Assembly (NCBI RefSeq): GCF_002584535.1
Contig: NZ_NUOT01000027.1
Span: forward strand, 140,774-204,773
Source of the DNA: Bacillus cereus
GTDB taxonomy: Bacteria > Bacillota > Bacilli > Bacillales > Bacillaceae_G
Direction of reading: 5' to 3'
DNA length: 64,000 nt
The notes beneath the pieces are model-generated. The model worked only from the letters and a program-made list of their open reading frames with translations. It was not told the DNA's origin and did not search any database. Made by a program: the position numbers and the translations under genes. This document shows positions 36,134-44,865 of this stretch, in pieces (positions within the stretch are counted from its first letter, which is position 1; every line of letters starts with the position of its first letter).

Positions 36134-36766
36134 TTATATGAACAACTGTAAGGCTTTATACGCAAAGTGAATCGAGTACCCGACTAAAATGAAACCAGCT
36201 CCCAATGTAATATAACCGAGTGCCTTTGGCTTAAGTAGAGTTCGTCCAAAATGAACAGAAAAAGCGATATTTAAATTCCACAAAATAATACCACCAATGA
36301 TGCAAAGGCTATATAAAAACGCCTCCTGCTTTGTGACTTTCGTAAGCAGTGAACTAAGCGTACTTCCATATACACCAAACCAAAAGACAAGATTTAATGG
36401 ATTAGATACCGCAATGAAAAAACCTGCCATATAGGATTGATGAAGTCCTCCTACCTCTTCTTGATTATATTCCATATTTGAATGCAAAATTCCTTGTTTT
36501 ACACTTTGAAATCCTAAATAAAACAGTAAGAAAAAACCTATACAATACATAAATGCCTGTACATATGTATACATAAATACAGAAGACAATCCAAAGTAAA
36601 TAAGAAGCATAAATAAAACATCTGCACTCATGCCCCCTATTCCAACAAGCCAAGAGTGCCAAAACCCACGTTCAATCCCTCTTTTTAACATTTCAATATT
36701 AATCGGTCCTACTGGTGCAGCCAATGAAATACCTAGTACAATTTGTTGTATAATCGCTCCAAACAT
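36134..36766 (-). CDS. LysE-family amino acid exporter
   Basis: The product (210 residues from the ATG at 36766, behind AAAGGATAG) has six helices and the LysE signature SLAAPVGPINIEMLKRGIERG with the Pro-rich first helix, plus VSNPLNLVFWFG mid-way. Export of lysine-like or threonine-like amino acids or homoserine lactones is typical; the substrate here is unknown. Confidence 0.85.
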   Translation of the reverse strand: MFGAIIQQIVLGISLAAPVGPINIEMLKRGIERGFWHSWLVGIGGMSADVLFMLLIYFGLSSVFMYTYVQAFMYCIGFFLLFYLGFQSVKQGILHSNMEYNQEEVGGLHQSYMAGFFIAVSNPLNLVFWFGVYGSTLSSLLTKVTKQEAFLYSLCIIGGIILWNLNIAFSVHFGRTLLKPKALGYITLGAGFILVGYSIHFAYKALQLFI

Positions 36767-36883
36767 AGTTCTATCCTTTCCTACTCCTTTTATATTAGCT
36801 AATGAAAACACGACAAAATATAGACTATCTTTTTCAAAAAATATACACCATTAAAATGTCCTTTTTTATCCAAAATATGCAAA

Positions 36884-36908
36884 AAAGCCGTCCATAGGCG
36901 GCTTTCAC
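36884..36908 (-). terminator. Intrinsic terminator of the YqcI/YcgG gene
   Basis: AAAAAGCCG pairs with CGGCTTT around TCCATAGG at the stop of the gene. Confidence 0.7.
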
Positions 36909-37633
36909 TTCTCTATTTTATGATGAAATGGACATTTACCTGTAATCGGTTGAATATCGTCTCCAATAAAATATTGCTTCCACTCACGATGCTCTGGGTC
37001 ACCATAATGACTGATATTCGGATGTTTCGGCAATTGATCCCATTTTTCCACCCGTTCTCTGACCATTTGCCGCGAATAAGCACCTTTGGGCCGATCTCCT
37101 TCTAAACCTTCAAATATAATTCGCGGCTGAAATCCTATAATGAGTGAATTTCCTAAATGTCGCGTTTTTCTTTGTTCATAAGCAGGAGCGTTTCCAAAAG
37201 CAAACATAGGCTCCCCACCAAATGAAAATTCCCATAAGTAATGATCTGGATTTTCTGGGATTCTTTCAGGCCATGGCTGTTCATCTGCTTCATGTAAATA
37301 TTGTAGCACTTTCCAAAAGTAAGAACGGTAATACTCAAGTGATCGTTCTTCATATTCCGGTTCTACAAATAGAAAAAAACCTCTTCTTACAACAGGTCGT
37401 TCGTTCATCAACTCCAAAAAAGAACACATCGTCTGTGGTAAATGATTCCAATCATCATGAGACAAGAATGAGTAGCGAAGTTCATTCTTCTTTAAGGCTG
37501 TTAAACCAAAATAACAAGGAAACGATGGATCCAATACAACATTAGAAAAATTTCCAAATTCCTCAGAAACCCATATTGGTATATCCTTCCTCATCTTCAT
37601 TCCTTCATTATCCAATAAATAAGACTGATTCAT
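36905..37633 (-). CDS. YqcI/YcgG family protein
   Basis: The product (242 residues) follows the YqcI/YcgG family: FPCYFGLTALKKNELRYSFL, RRGFFLFVEPE, PWPERIPENPDHYLWEFSFGG, GNSLIIGFQPRIIFEGL and a final GKCPFHH. The C-terminal CPFHH motif is characteristic and may bind metal or heme. The function is not established. The RBS for the chosen start is GTGAGAG; the internal ATG at residue 12 is an alternative. Confidence 0.85.
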   Translation of the reverse strand: MNQSYLLDNEGMKMRKDIPIWVSEEFGNFSNVVLDPSFPCYFGLTALKKNELRYSFLSHDDWNHLPQTMCSFLELMNERPVVRRGFFLFVEPEYEERSLEYYRSYFWKVLQYLHEADEQPWPERIPENPDHYLWEFSFGGEPMFAFGNAPAYEQRKTRHLGNSLIIGFQPRIIFEGLEGDRPKGAYSRQMVRERVEKWDQLPKHPNISHYGDPEHREWKQYFIGDDIQPITGKCPFHHKIEK

Positions 37634-37752
37634 TCTCTCACCTCATTATGTACAGTACTCACTTAAACATATTAGAAAAAGAGCTTGTCCTATACCATAA
37701 AAAAACTTGCGTAAAAAATTATTTAAAAATACAAAAACTTAAAACCGCTTAC

Positions 37753-37782
37753 TTGACTAAAATCTACCATTTCATGTATATT
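37753..37782 (+). promoter_or_regulatory. Sigma A promoter of cspD with a long leader
   Basis: TTGACT at 37753-37758 and TATATT at 37777-37782 are 18 bases apart. Transcription would start near 37790, giving a leader of about 110 bases before cspD, as is usual for cold shock genes. The leader has a palindrome ATTCGCGAAT near 37834-37843. Confidence 0.65.
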
Positions 37783-37901
37783 AAAACTATCATTTAGCAG
37801 AATATTCGATAATATAATTTTTTTAGTTTTATGAATTCGCGAATATTTCAAATCAACTTTACTAAATGAAAAAGTAATCGTTTTTTAGGGGGAATTGTAA
37901 C

Positions 37902-38099
37902 ATGCAAGGAAAAGTAAAATGGTTCAACAATGAAAAAGGCTTTGGATTTATCGAAATTGAAGGCGCTGATGATGTATTCGTACATTTCACAGCTATTCAA
38001 GACGAAGGCTACAAATCTTTAGAAGAAGGTCAAGAAGTATCTTTCGACATCGTTGAAGGAAACCGTGGACCTCAAGCTGCTAACGTAGTAAAACTTTAA
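37902..38099 (+). CDS. cspD: Cold shock protein CspD
   Basis: The product (65 residues) is a complete cold shock domain with both RNA-binding motifs, KGFGFIE (RNP1) and VFVHFTAI (RNP2). It acts as a single-stranded nucleic-acid chaperone at low temperature and in stationary phase. RBS AGGGGGAAT and a strong terminator after it. The close match with B. subtilis CspD is by memory. Confidence 0.95.
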   Translation: MQGKVKWFNNEKGFGFIEIEGADDVFVHFTAIQDEGYKSLEEGQEVSFDIVEGNRGPQAANVVKL

Positions 38100-38102
38100 T
38101 CC

Positions 38103-38145
38103 AACATATAAAAGGGGGTTACCTTACTTGGTAACCTCCTTTGTT
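38103..38145 (+). terminator. Intrinsic terminator of cspD
   Basis: AGGGGGTTACC pairs with GGTAACCTCCT around TTACTT, followed by TTGTTATT. Confidence 0.9.
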
Positions 38146-38216
38146 ATTCCTTTGTATATTTCCTTTTTGCAGGGTAAAAACTATGTGAAATGCGACAGAA
38201 TACAAAGGAGGAATTG

Positions 38217-38471
38217 ATGATAGTGAGCTCACATGTGAATGATTTTGAAGAAGTAAAATTCCGCGTAGAAACAGCGCAAAAAATGGTAGGCTCTGCAACA
38301 ATTACAATGGATCCCGAGTCATTACAACATGCGACAATTGCAGTCGAATCTGCACGTTCTCAGCTTGAAACAATGAAATCTGTTGCGACAGATTTAGACG
38401 AACCTTTTTTAATGAATGAAGAAAAAAAATTAAGTCTATGCGAACACCAATTGAAAGAAGCGAAACATTAA
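38217..38471 (+). CDS. DUF2524 family protein (YtzC-like)
   Basis: The product (84 residues from the ATG at 38217, behind AAAGGAGG) is helical: FEEVKFRVETAQKMVGSATI, then ESARSQLETMKS. It matches DUF2524 (YtzC) by its ATIAVESARSQL core. The function is unknown. A clean terminator follows. Confidence 0.8.
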   Translation: MIVSSHVNDFEEVKFRVETAQKMVGSATITMDPESLQHATIAVESARSQLETMKSVATDLDEPFLMNEEKKLSLCEHQLKEAKH

Positions 38472-38506
38472 ATAAGCATCCAGAGATACCTCTGGATGCT
38501 TTTTAC
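38472..38506 (+). terminator. Intrinsic terminator
   Basis: AAGCATCCAGAG pairs with CTCTGGATGCTT around ATAC, followed by TTTTAC. Confidence 0.9.
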
Positions 38507-38679
38507 GATAATTGCTCTCCATATGCTTTTAACTTTTCTCCGACAGTGCACTGCCGAATACAAAAAGAATGGGCATAGTATTTACTATGTGTCTTTCGAT
38601 AGTGTTCCTGTAAAAAACATCCTTCACAGTATGTTTCTAACAAATCATTTACCTCTGTAATGAGCTGCTTCTTATTCAC
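38503..38679 (-). CDS. Small zinc-finger protein (DUF2602 type)
   Basis: A 58-codon frame starts with GTG at 38679. It contains YCEGCFLQEHYRK, YYAHSFCI and QCTVGEKLKAYG, so a C..C....H...C..C zinc-knuckle as in DUF2602 proteins. The start lies 12 bases downstream of the RNase H-like gene, so the two are probably in one operon. The function is unknown. Confidence 0.75.
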   Translation of the reverse strand: MNKKQLITEVNDLLETYCEGCFLQEHYRKTHSKYYAHSFCIRQCTVGEKLKAYGEQLS

Positions 38680-38691
38680 CCCTGCACCTCT

Positions 38692-39351
38692 CTATTCCAA
38701 TATTTCTTTATGGCTATCGATTGCTGTTCCTTCTAATGCTTGCGTGGCCAATTGATGTGCTTCTTTATTCTGTTTCCTTGACACTGGTTCACAGACAAGC
38801 TTTAATTTCATCTTCTTTGCTTTTTGTTCAATCTGATCTAAGTAATGATTCAAATGTTCATCGTAGCACGGCCATTCTCCAGCTAGTTGCTGAAGTACGA
38901 CTTGAGAATCACCATGTAGTGTAACCGGTTCATATTTGATTCCTAATTCCTCTAGTACATTCATTCCATATAATAACGCTGCATATTCCGCTTCATTATT
39001 ATCATATATGCCGTCTATATATGCATTTCGACGAACTCGATACACCTTCTGACCTTTTTTATAATAAATACAAATACCAATTCCAGCCTCTTTCGTTTGC
39101 AGGTCATATCCCCCATCAAAGTAAATACGAATATCTTGTGGCTCCTCTTCTATTTGTTTACCGAGCTTATTCATCTCTTTAAACGTCCATTCCGCTCCCA
39201 TTTCATCATAAAACAATAGTTGCTTTACTCTTCCAGTTTTCTCAAAATCAGTTGCAAATTGAAGTGCCTCTTCTATGTTCATATAATCTGTTATTAATTC
39301 TGTTTGAAGATTCGATTTTGTTTTATACACCCAACATATTTTATATTTCAT
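38692..39351 (-). CDS. RNase H-fold (reverse transcriptase-like) protein
   Basis: The product (219 residues) has an N-terminal domain of about 75 residues (viroplasmin-like in position) and a C-terminal RNase HI fold: IYFDGGYD (catalytic Asp), DNNEAEYAALLYG (Glu), LHGDSQVV (Asp) and NKEAHQLATQAL, which ends in the expected final His region. All four catalytic acids are present in usual order. A second RNase HI-like gene lies at 41461. Confidence 0.85.
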   Translation of the reverse strand: MKYKICWVYKTKSNLQTELITDYMNIEEALQFATDFEKTGRVKQLLFYDEMGAEWTFKEMNKLGKQIEEEPQDIRIYFDGGYDLQTKEAGIGICIYYKKGQKVYRVRRNAYIDGIYDNNEAEYAALLYGMNVLEELGIKYEPVTLHGDSQVVLQQLAGEWPCYDEHLNHYLDQIEQKAKKMKLKLVCEPVSRKQNKEAHQLATQALEGTAIDSHKEILE

Positions 39352-39527
39352 GTTAATTTCCCCTTATATAAGAATTCGTATTTTTATTTTATTATATTTT
39401 ACCAAGAGTCACTGTATTGTATGCGAATGAATCAATTCATATTGTGAATAACCCCCTTAACTAAAATTAAATTAGATTACTACCTTAAATTTAAGCTGGA
39501 ACATTCTGACTCTCCACCCATAAATTT
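39352..39527. other. Intergenic stretch without a visible gene
   Basis: No supported coding frame or RNA motif is seen on either strand between the RNase H-like gene promoter and the remnant that follows. Confidence 0.5.
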
Positions 39528-39719
39528 TTAAATAGGATGCTCCTTTATATAGTGAAACTTTAATGAGCCTCGATCAAAAAATGAATATTCAGTTATTTTA
39601 TAATAAGAAAAAATACTTAATAATATCACAATCGTTAAAGTTCCTAATCCAACAAATGCTATCTTTTTCTGAATCTCATTTGCTTTACTGGTAACTTTTA
39701 CCTTAACCTTTGTTAACTC
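39528..39719 (-). pseudogene. Remnant encoding one membrane helix
   Basis: An open frame without start codon (TAA at 39720-39722 closes it upstream) reads ELTKVKVKVTSKANEIQKK, a hydrophobic helix IAFVGLGTLTIVILLSIFSYYK and a C-terminal tail. GTGAAACTTTAAT, the leader of the bcr-like repeats in this window, lies at 39557 (plus strand). The piece looks like the end of a decayed membrane protein gene. No family is recognised. Confidence 0.4.
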
Positions 39720-39778
39720 TTACTACCCGTAAATTAATTTTAGTGTAATGAATCAAAAGTACTTATTTATATATAAAT

Positions 39779-39825
39779 AAAGAGGCTACCCAATCATTCC
39801 GATTTGGTTCAGCCTCTTTGTTTAT
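39779..39825 (-). terminator. Intrinsic terminator of queT
   Basis: AAAGAGGCT pairs with AGCCTCTTT, with inner CCAAATC-type pairing, just past the queT stop. Confidence 0.8.
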
Positions 39826-39828
39826 TCT

Positions 39829-40314
39829 TTACATCACTTTTTCAAATTGCACTCGTTTATTAATCCAATACATAACAGGCATACCAATAGCCATTACCAC
39901 AAATTCACCCGCTGCACATGTAAGCCATGTAAATAAAAATGGCAGTTCAAATGCAAGGTGAAGTTCTATCGCTATCATAAACATTGTAACTGTAAAGATA
40001 ACTGTATTAAAAATCATACGAGCCCAAACACCCTTAATAAAACGCATAGAAATAATCGTAGCGAGAAGTGCAAGAATGGATTGTCCTACTCCAAATACTA
40101 AATCATACCCAATCATAGGTGAGAAAAAGAGATTTGTTAAAAATACACCTAAGACAATTCCATAAATTGATTTCTTATTAAATACCACGAGATGATTAAA
40201 CATTTCCGAAATACGAAATTGTACATTCGTAAAGCCAAATGGCTGAATAAGTGCAGAAACAGCAATATATAACGCTGCCAAAATACCATTACCAACTATA
40301 GTTTTTATTTTCAT
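39829..40314 (-). CDS. queT: Queuosine precursor transporter QueT
   Basis: The product (161 residues) has about five membrane helices. GILAALYIAVSALIQPFGFTNVQFRISEMF at the N-terminus and the final INKRVQF match QueT, the substrate-binding S component of an ECF importer for preQ1/preQ0 (family knowledge). The leader carries a preQ1 riboswitch, which supports the assignment and gives ligand repression. Confidence 0.9.
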   Translation of the reverse strand: MKIKTIVGNGILAALYIAVSALIQPFGFTNVQFRISEMFNHLVVFNKKSIYGIVLGVFLTNLFFSPMIGYDLVFGVGQSILALLATIISMRFIKGVWARMIFNTVIFTVTMFMIAIELHLAFELPFLFTWLTCAAGEFVVMAIGMPVMYWINKRVQFEKVM

Positions 40315-40322
40315 GACAAAAT

Positions 40323-40361
40323 CTCCTTAGTTTTTTTACGTGGGATGGTCCCGAACCACGT
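40323..40361 (-). promoter_or_regulatory. PreQ1-I riboswitch upstream of queT
   Basis: On the minus strand ACGTGGTTCGGGACCATC is followed by CCACGT and AAAAAAACTAAGGAG. This is the preQ1-I layout: a stem, a CC in the loop (CCAT) and an A-rich tail that forms the pseudoknot and includes the RBS. Ligand binding would hide the RBS, so control is translational. The match is by eye. Confidence 0.8.
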
Positions 40362-40496
40362 GATTCGTTTTTAAACAGCAAATTTACATTGTACGCAATA
40401 GTCAACCATTCGTCAATAGATTCCTATCCTTTACTATCCTTTCTCTTATAGACCGCGTATAATAAAGTATATGAAAGGTTTAGGAGGTTTCACTTC

Positions 40497-41369
40497 ATGA
40501 CAGCAATAATTCAAAATGAAAAAGTGATCGTTTCTATCTCTGAAAAAGGTGCTGAACTAGAGAGTGTTCGCTTAAAAGAAGACAATACAGAATATTTATG
40601 GCAAGGAGATCCTAAATATTGGGGGCGCCGTGCACCAATTTTATTCCCAATTGTCGGTAGATTAGTGGACAATGCATATTATGTAGATGGTAAGCCTTAT
40701 TCATTAACACAACACGGGTTCGCTCGCGACCTTATATTCTCTGTAAAAGAGCAAAGTGAAACAAAAATTACTTATGTAGTCACTAGTAATCAAGAAACTT
40801 TACAAAAATATCCTTATGAATTTGAGTTGTATGTTTCTTATAAACTAGACGAGCAAAATATACATGTTACTTATGAAGTGATTAACCCTACTTCAAAAGA
40901 AATGTTATTTTCTATCGGAGCACATCCAGGGTTCAATTGTCCTTTAATAGAAGGTGAATCATTTACAGACTACCATTTATCATTTAATGGCCCTGAACAT
41001 TTAGAAACAAGCGTTTTAAAAGGACCATTTCTATCAAAAGAAAAACAATTGGTTGTTGAAAATAAGACAGAATTACCACTTACATACGATTTATTCAAAA
41101 ATGACGCCCTTATTTTTGAAAATATGAATACAAATGAAATTTCTATTCGCTCTCATAAACATAATAAATTTGTCAAAGTAGCATTTGAAGGTTTCCCATT
41201 CGTTGGTGTTTGGACATCAGGTAATGACGCTCCTTTCTTATGTATCGAACCTTGGTATGGGATTGCTGACGAAGTAGAACCAGCAAAAGATTTCAAAGAG
41301 AAAAAAGGCGTACAACCCTTACAAGCAAATGAAACATTTACATGCCGCTACAGCATTACAATTGGATAA
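40497..41369 (+). CDS. Aldose 1-epimerase family protein (LacX/YihR-like)
   Basis: The product (290 residues) has the mutarotase beta-supersandwich: EYLWQGDPKYWGRRAPILFPIVGRL (the catalytic Arg region), QHGFARD, IGAHPGFNCPL (catalytic His in AHPGF) and CIEPWYGIADE (catalytic Glu). It interconverts sugar anomers; glucose-6-phosphate-type epimerase is also possible. Cytoplasmic. RBS TTAGGAGG. It stands alone. Confidence 0.9.
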   Translation: MTAIIQNEKVIVSISEKGAELESVRLKEDNTEYLWQGDPKYWGRRAPILFPIVGRLVDNAYYVDGKPYSLTQHGFARDLIFSVKEQSETKITYVVTSNQETLQKYPYEFELYVSYKLDEQNIHVTYEVINPTSKEMLFSIGAHPGFNCPLIEGESFTDYHLSFNGPEHLETSVLKGPFLSKEKQLVVENKTELPLTYDLFKNDALIFENMNTNEISIRSHKHNKFVKVAFEGFPFVGVWTSGNDAPFLCIEPWYGIADEVEPAKDFKEKKGVQPLQANETFTCRYSITIG

Positions 41370-41460
41370 AGTGCCTTTTTTCATATTCTATCCCTCATCT
41401 TTACAATTAGGTGAGGGATTACTATCAACGAATGCTATATAATAATGGAGGTATTCAATT

Positions 41461-41847
41461 TTGATTGAAGTATATATTGATGGTGCATCAAAAGGAAATC
41501 CCGGTCCTTCTGGTGCTGGAGTTTTTATTAAAGGTGTTCAGCCACCTGTGCAACTATCACTACCACTTGGAACCATGTCCAACCATGAAGCTGAGTACCA
41601 TGCATTACTCGCTGCATTAAAATATTGCACAGAACATAATTATAACATTGTCTCTTTTCGTACAGATTCACAGCTTGTTGAGCGTGCTGTGGAAAAAGAG
41701 TATGCAAAGAACAAAATATACGTACCGCTTTTAGAAGAAGCACTACAGTACATAAATAAATTTGATCTTTTCTTTATAAAGTGGATTCCTAGTAGTCAAA
41801 ACAAAGTTGCCGATGAATTAGCAAGAAAAGCCATTTTAAAAAATTAA
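41461..41847 (+). CDS. RNase HI-like protein
   Basis: The product (128 residues) has the RNase HI catalytic set: VYIDGASKGNPGPSGAG (Asp), SNHEAEYHALLAALK (Glu), FRTDSQLV (Asp) and a late VADELARKA. It starts with TTG at 41461, with GGAGG at 41446-41450. It probably removes RNA from RNA:DNA hybrids. The EamA transporter starts 13 bases after its stop. Confidence 0.9.
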   Translation: MIEVYIDGASKGNPGPSGAGVFIKGVQPPVQLSLPLGTMSNHEAEYHALLAALKYCTEHNYNIVSFRTDSQLVERAVEKEYAKNKIYVPLLEEALQYINKFDLFFIKWIPSSQNKVADELARKAILKN

Positions 41848-41860
41848 TGGAGGTTTTAAT

Positions 41861-42766
41861 GTGAAAAAAGGTTGGATTGCTCCTCTCGCTTTATTATTTG
41901 TCTCCTTTATTTGGGGGGCCACGTTTGTTGTCGTTCAAAATGCAATGTCATTTGTTGGACCATTTACTTTTAATGGTGTTCGCTTTTTACTTGCTGGAAT
42001 CATTTTATTATTTGTCCAATTTATATTCTCGAAACAAACTTCAAAACAAGAAATTCAGTATAGTAGCATTGCTGGTTTAATTGTCGGATTTTTCTTATTT
42101 GTCGGTTATTTGTTGCAAACATTTGGATTACTCTATACTACTTCTTCTAAAGCAGGATTTTTAACTGGACTCAGTATTGTTATGGTTCCCATTCTTTCGT
42201 TTGTTTTTTTAAAACAAAAAGCTACACCTTTTATCATACTTGGCATTATTACTGCAACAGCGGGTCTATATTTACTAACCGCTGGTGATTCTTTTCAATT
42301 AAATATTGGTGATATACTCGTTCTCGGCTGTGCAATTGCCTTTGCAGCGCATATTCTCATCAACGGGGTCTTTTCTAAAAAGATATCCCCTTTATTATTG
42401 AGCACATCCCAAGTATTGTCTGTTGGAATTTTTTCTTCCATTTGTGCTTTTTTATTCGAGGACTGGGAAAAGTTATTTTCAATCTCTTTATGGACGAATT
42501 CCGCTTTTTTATTTGCTCTACTTGCAACATCCCTATTCGCAACATCAATCGCTTTTTTTATTCAAACAGCTGCGCAAAAACATACTTCTCCAACGAGAGT
42601 TGCCATTATTTTCGCAATGGAACCTGTCTTTGCTGCCTTAACAGGTGTTCTTGTCGCAAACGAACAGCTTTCTATTCCCGCAGTACTTGGTTGTCTCTGT
42701 ATTTTCTTAGGTATGATCTTCGTTGAACTTCCTTCAAAAGCAAAAAAAGAAGCGCAGGCTGCGTGA
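41861..42766 (+). CDS. EamA/DMT-family transporter
   Basis: The product (301 residues) has ten helices in two EamA repeats: WIAPLALLFVSFIWGATFV at the start, FNGVRFLLAGIIL, and in the second half TSPTRVAIIFAMEPVFAALTG. It starts with GTG at 41861 behind TGGAGG. DMT members export amino acids and metabolites; the substrate is unknown. Confidence 0.9.
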   Translation: MKKGWIAPLALLFVSFIWGATFVVVQNAMSFVGPFTFNGVRFLLAGIILLFVQFIFSKQTSKQEIQYSSIAGLIVGFFLFVGYLLQTFGLLYTTSSKAGFLTGLSIVMVPILSFVFLKQKATPFIILGIITATAGLYLLTAGDSFQLNIGDILVLGCAIAFAAHILINGVFSKKISPLLLSTSQVLSVGIFSSICAFLFEDWEKLFSISLWTNSAFLFALLATSLFATSIAFFIQTAAQKHTSPTRVAIIFAMEPVFAALTGVLVANEQLSIPAVLGCLCIFLGMIFVELPSKAKKEAQAA

Positions 42767-42768
42767 TG

Positions 42769-43029
42769 TTACGCTTGTAACGTCCGCATAAAAGCCTTTG
42801 CGCTTTTTTTATCAGTAATTTTCTCTTCTCTCAAACGCTCTAATAAAGCGATAAAATAACTGCCATCAAATTGCAATTGATGTTTAATTGTTGCCTCAAT
42901 TGCCGTATTCACAAGCCCATCAGATGCACCTGTATACCCTTGACCAAACATAATAAACCCTTGTGCATCCTCTGATAATTTAAATCCTTTTGTATGTAAA
43001 AATGAAAGATAATCTTGTACTGTTTGCAT
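42769..43029 (-). CDS. DUF6123 family protein
   Basis: The product (86 residues from the ATG at 43029, behind AGGTGGGA) contains QDYLSFLHTKGFKLSEDAQG, FGQGYTGASDGLVNTAIEAT and FIALLERLREEKIT, which fit the DUF6123 pattern. No known function. Convergent with the EamA gene. Confidence 0.75.
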   Translation of the reverse strand: MQTVQDYLSFLHTKGFKLSEDAQGFIMFGQGYTGASDGLVNTAIEATIKHQLQFDGSYFIALLERLREEKITDKKSAKAFMRTLQA

Positions 43030-43059
43030 GCTGTTCCCACCTACCAAAAAATTCTCCAC

Positions 43060-43236
43060 TTCCTATCATACAAGTTTTCAGGCTTCTTGAGAATAGATAA
43101 AAACAACATTAGATGATTCGCTAATTTTCACTTTCTTTCCCTCACCTTGGTTATATTGTAAGGTGTTACATGATGTGAAGATAAAGAAAATGAAATAATC
43201 CCCTATATAAAAAGGATTCATCTACCGCATCAAGAA
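43060..43236. other. Intergenic stretch without a visible gene
   Basis: Nothing with convincing coding or RNA features is seen here; the next stretch holds a repeat copy. Confidence 0.5.
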
Positions 43237-43320
43237 ATAAATAAAGTGTAACTTTATTTGGCGGGAATTTTCTTCATTCCGCACCTGTCTCTCTTGATAT
43301 ATTCTGAACATTGAGACCAA
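43237..43320 (+). repeat. Short, diverged copy of a bcr-like interspersed repeat
   Basis: GTGTAACTTTATTTGGCGGG, TTTTCTTCAT, CCGCACCTGTCT and CTGAACATTGAGA can be aligned with blocks of the repeat at 44866-45030 (CCCCACCTATCT, CTGAATCTTGAGA, GTGGGGGTTTTCTTCAT). It is much shorter and more diverged. Confidence 0.55.
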
Positions 43321-43363
43321 AAGATCATTACTCACAAATAACGAGATAAAAAGGAGAAATGTA

Positions 43364-43924
43364 ATGAAACAAGCTCTATTAATTATTGATTCTCAACAAG
43401 AACTGATTGATGGTAACGAGCAAGAATCTGCAGTATTTCATAAAGATCAATTATTAACGAACATAAATATAGCCATTCAAAAAGCAATTCAATCCAATGC
43501 TCTTATTATTTTCGTCAGAGATACTGATGTTGCTTCGGGTGTGGGGAAAGGCTTTCAAATACATGAGGAAATTAAAGTACCTCATACAGCACAAATCATA
43601 GACAAACAAGCAACCAATTCATTTTATAACACCTCTTTACATACGATTTTAAGAGAAAAAGAAATTGGCCATCTTGTTATCGGTGGTTGCAAAACCGAAC
43701 ATTGTATTGATACCGCCGTTAGAACAGCAACTGTACAGGGATTTGACGTCACTTTAATCAAAAACGGTCATTCTACAAATGATTCTACGATTTTATCAGC
43801 CAAGCAAATTATTGACCATCATAATAAAACACTACATGGTCATTATAATGTGGATCATTTTTCTGTTGTGAGAGATGTCGAGGAAGATTTATTTTCTCCT
43901 ATTCATGATCAATACCGTGAGTAG
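43364..43924 (+). CDS. Isochorismatase-fold cysteine hydrolase
   Basis: The product (186 residues) has the cysteine hydrolase triad: ALLIIDSQQEL (Asp 9-10), a mid Lys (EIKVPH region) and VIGGCKTEHCIDTAVRTA with the catalytic Cys in the second position of EHC. The cis-peptide motif GGC-K-T-E-H is typical. Nicotinamidase or other amidohydrolase activity is possible. RBS AAAGGAG. A strong terminator follows. Confidence 0.85.
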   Translation: MKQALLIIDSQQELIDGNEQESAVFHKDQLLTNINIAIQKAIQSNALIIFVRDTDVASGVGKGFQIHEEIKVPHTAQIIDKQATNSFYNTSLHTILREKEIGHLVIGGCKTEHCIDTAVRTATVQGFDVTLIKNGHSTNDSTILSAKQIIDHHNKTLHGHYNVDHFSVVRDVEEDLFSPIHDQYRE

Positions 43925-43942
43925 AAAAAATCGCATTTATAA

Positions 43943-43980
43943 ATAAAAAAGATTCCTTTTTTAAAAGGAATCTTTTTTCA
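43943..43980. terminator. Bidirectional terminator
   Basis: AAAAAAGATTCCTTTT pairs with AAAAGGAATCTTTTTT; convergent genes meet here. Confidence 0.9.
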
Positions 43981-44829
43981 ACCGAATATCTGCGCAGCAA
44001 TGCCATATAATCCACCATTTCGTTTCAAAAATTGAGTGCTGTTTTTCATCATAACTGGTGGTTGATTTACCTTTTGAAATCCAGCTGTCTCGAGCACTTT
44101 CATAAAAAATTCTTTTCCTTCTGGTACATCAATTCTAAGTCTTCCCTTATAGTCTTTTGCCAAATGATGAACAATTGTAGTTGCGATATTATCACTCGGC
44201 GCAACAATCGGTCCTATAATTCTATTTTCTGGAGTTTGCACGCTCATTCCATATCCTACAATATTATTTTCTTTGTCTTTTACAACCACACATTGTTCTG
44301 ATTGTTCAATTCTTCTCTGTATAAAATTGCGTCTATTTACACCGCAAGCCAATTCATCTAACTTCACAATTCTATTACTATCTCCCTCGCCATAATCCAT
44401 AAAAGTGTACTTCTTACTCCCCTCAAAACCCATGAGAGTTACATACTGATTACATATATATTTCGAAACATGACTAACCGCTTGAAAACCTAATTTTTCA
44501 TATAAAGGTTTTCCCTCTTCTGTAGCAATAAGCATAATCGATGTCTTTTCTGAAACATTTCTTATACAAGCCTCTGTTATTCTTCTGCCAATCCCTTTTC
44601 CTTTATACTGCGGATGTACAATGACCATGCCAATAGAAGCTAGCTTCTCTCCATATAAGATAATAGCTGCACTGGCAATACATTCGCCTTTCATATTCTT
44701 CCCACCATATACAATTCCTGATTGGAAAATTGTTTTGATTTCTTCTAAACTATAATCCCATCCAACTAATTCAGATAAATGTATAAGATGCGGGATATCT
44801 TTTTCCTCAATTCTCTCTATTGTAATCAC
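43978..44829 (-). CDS. GNAT acetyltransferase with a C-terminal second domain
   Basis: The product (283 residues) has an N-terminal GNAT fold (about 1-130) with IGMVIVHPQYKGKGIGRRIT, the acetyl-CoA motif (Q/R-x-x-G-x-G/A). The C-terminal half (about 150-280) is a second, GNAT-like segment (VVVKDKENNIVGYGM, VAPSDNIATTIVHHLA) without a clear CoA loop. Such tandem GNATs act on amines or antibiotics. The start is near an irregular bcr-like repeat region. Confidence 0.8.
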   Translation of the reverse strand: MITIERIEEKDIPHLIHLSELVGWDYSLEEIKTIFQSGIVYGGKNMKGECIASAAIILYGEKLASIGMVIVHPQYKGKGIGRRITEACIRNVSEKTSIMLIATEEGKPLYEKLGFQAVSHVSKYICNQYVTLMGFEGSKKYTFMDYGEGDSNRIVKLDELACGVNRRNFIQRRIEQSEQCVVVKDKENNIVGYGMSVQTPENRIIGPIVAPSDNIATTIVHHLAKDYKGRLRIDVPEGKEFFMKVLETAGFQKVNQPPVMMKNSTQFLKRNGGLYGIAAQIFG

Positions 44830-44865
44830 TATCTACCCTCCCACTATATTCCATAAAGGTTGCTC

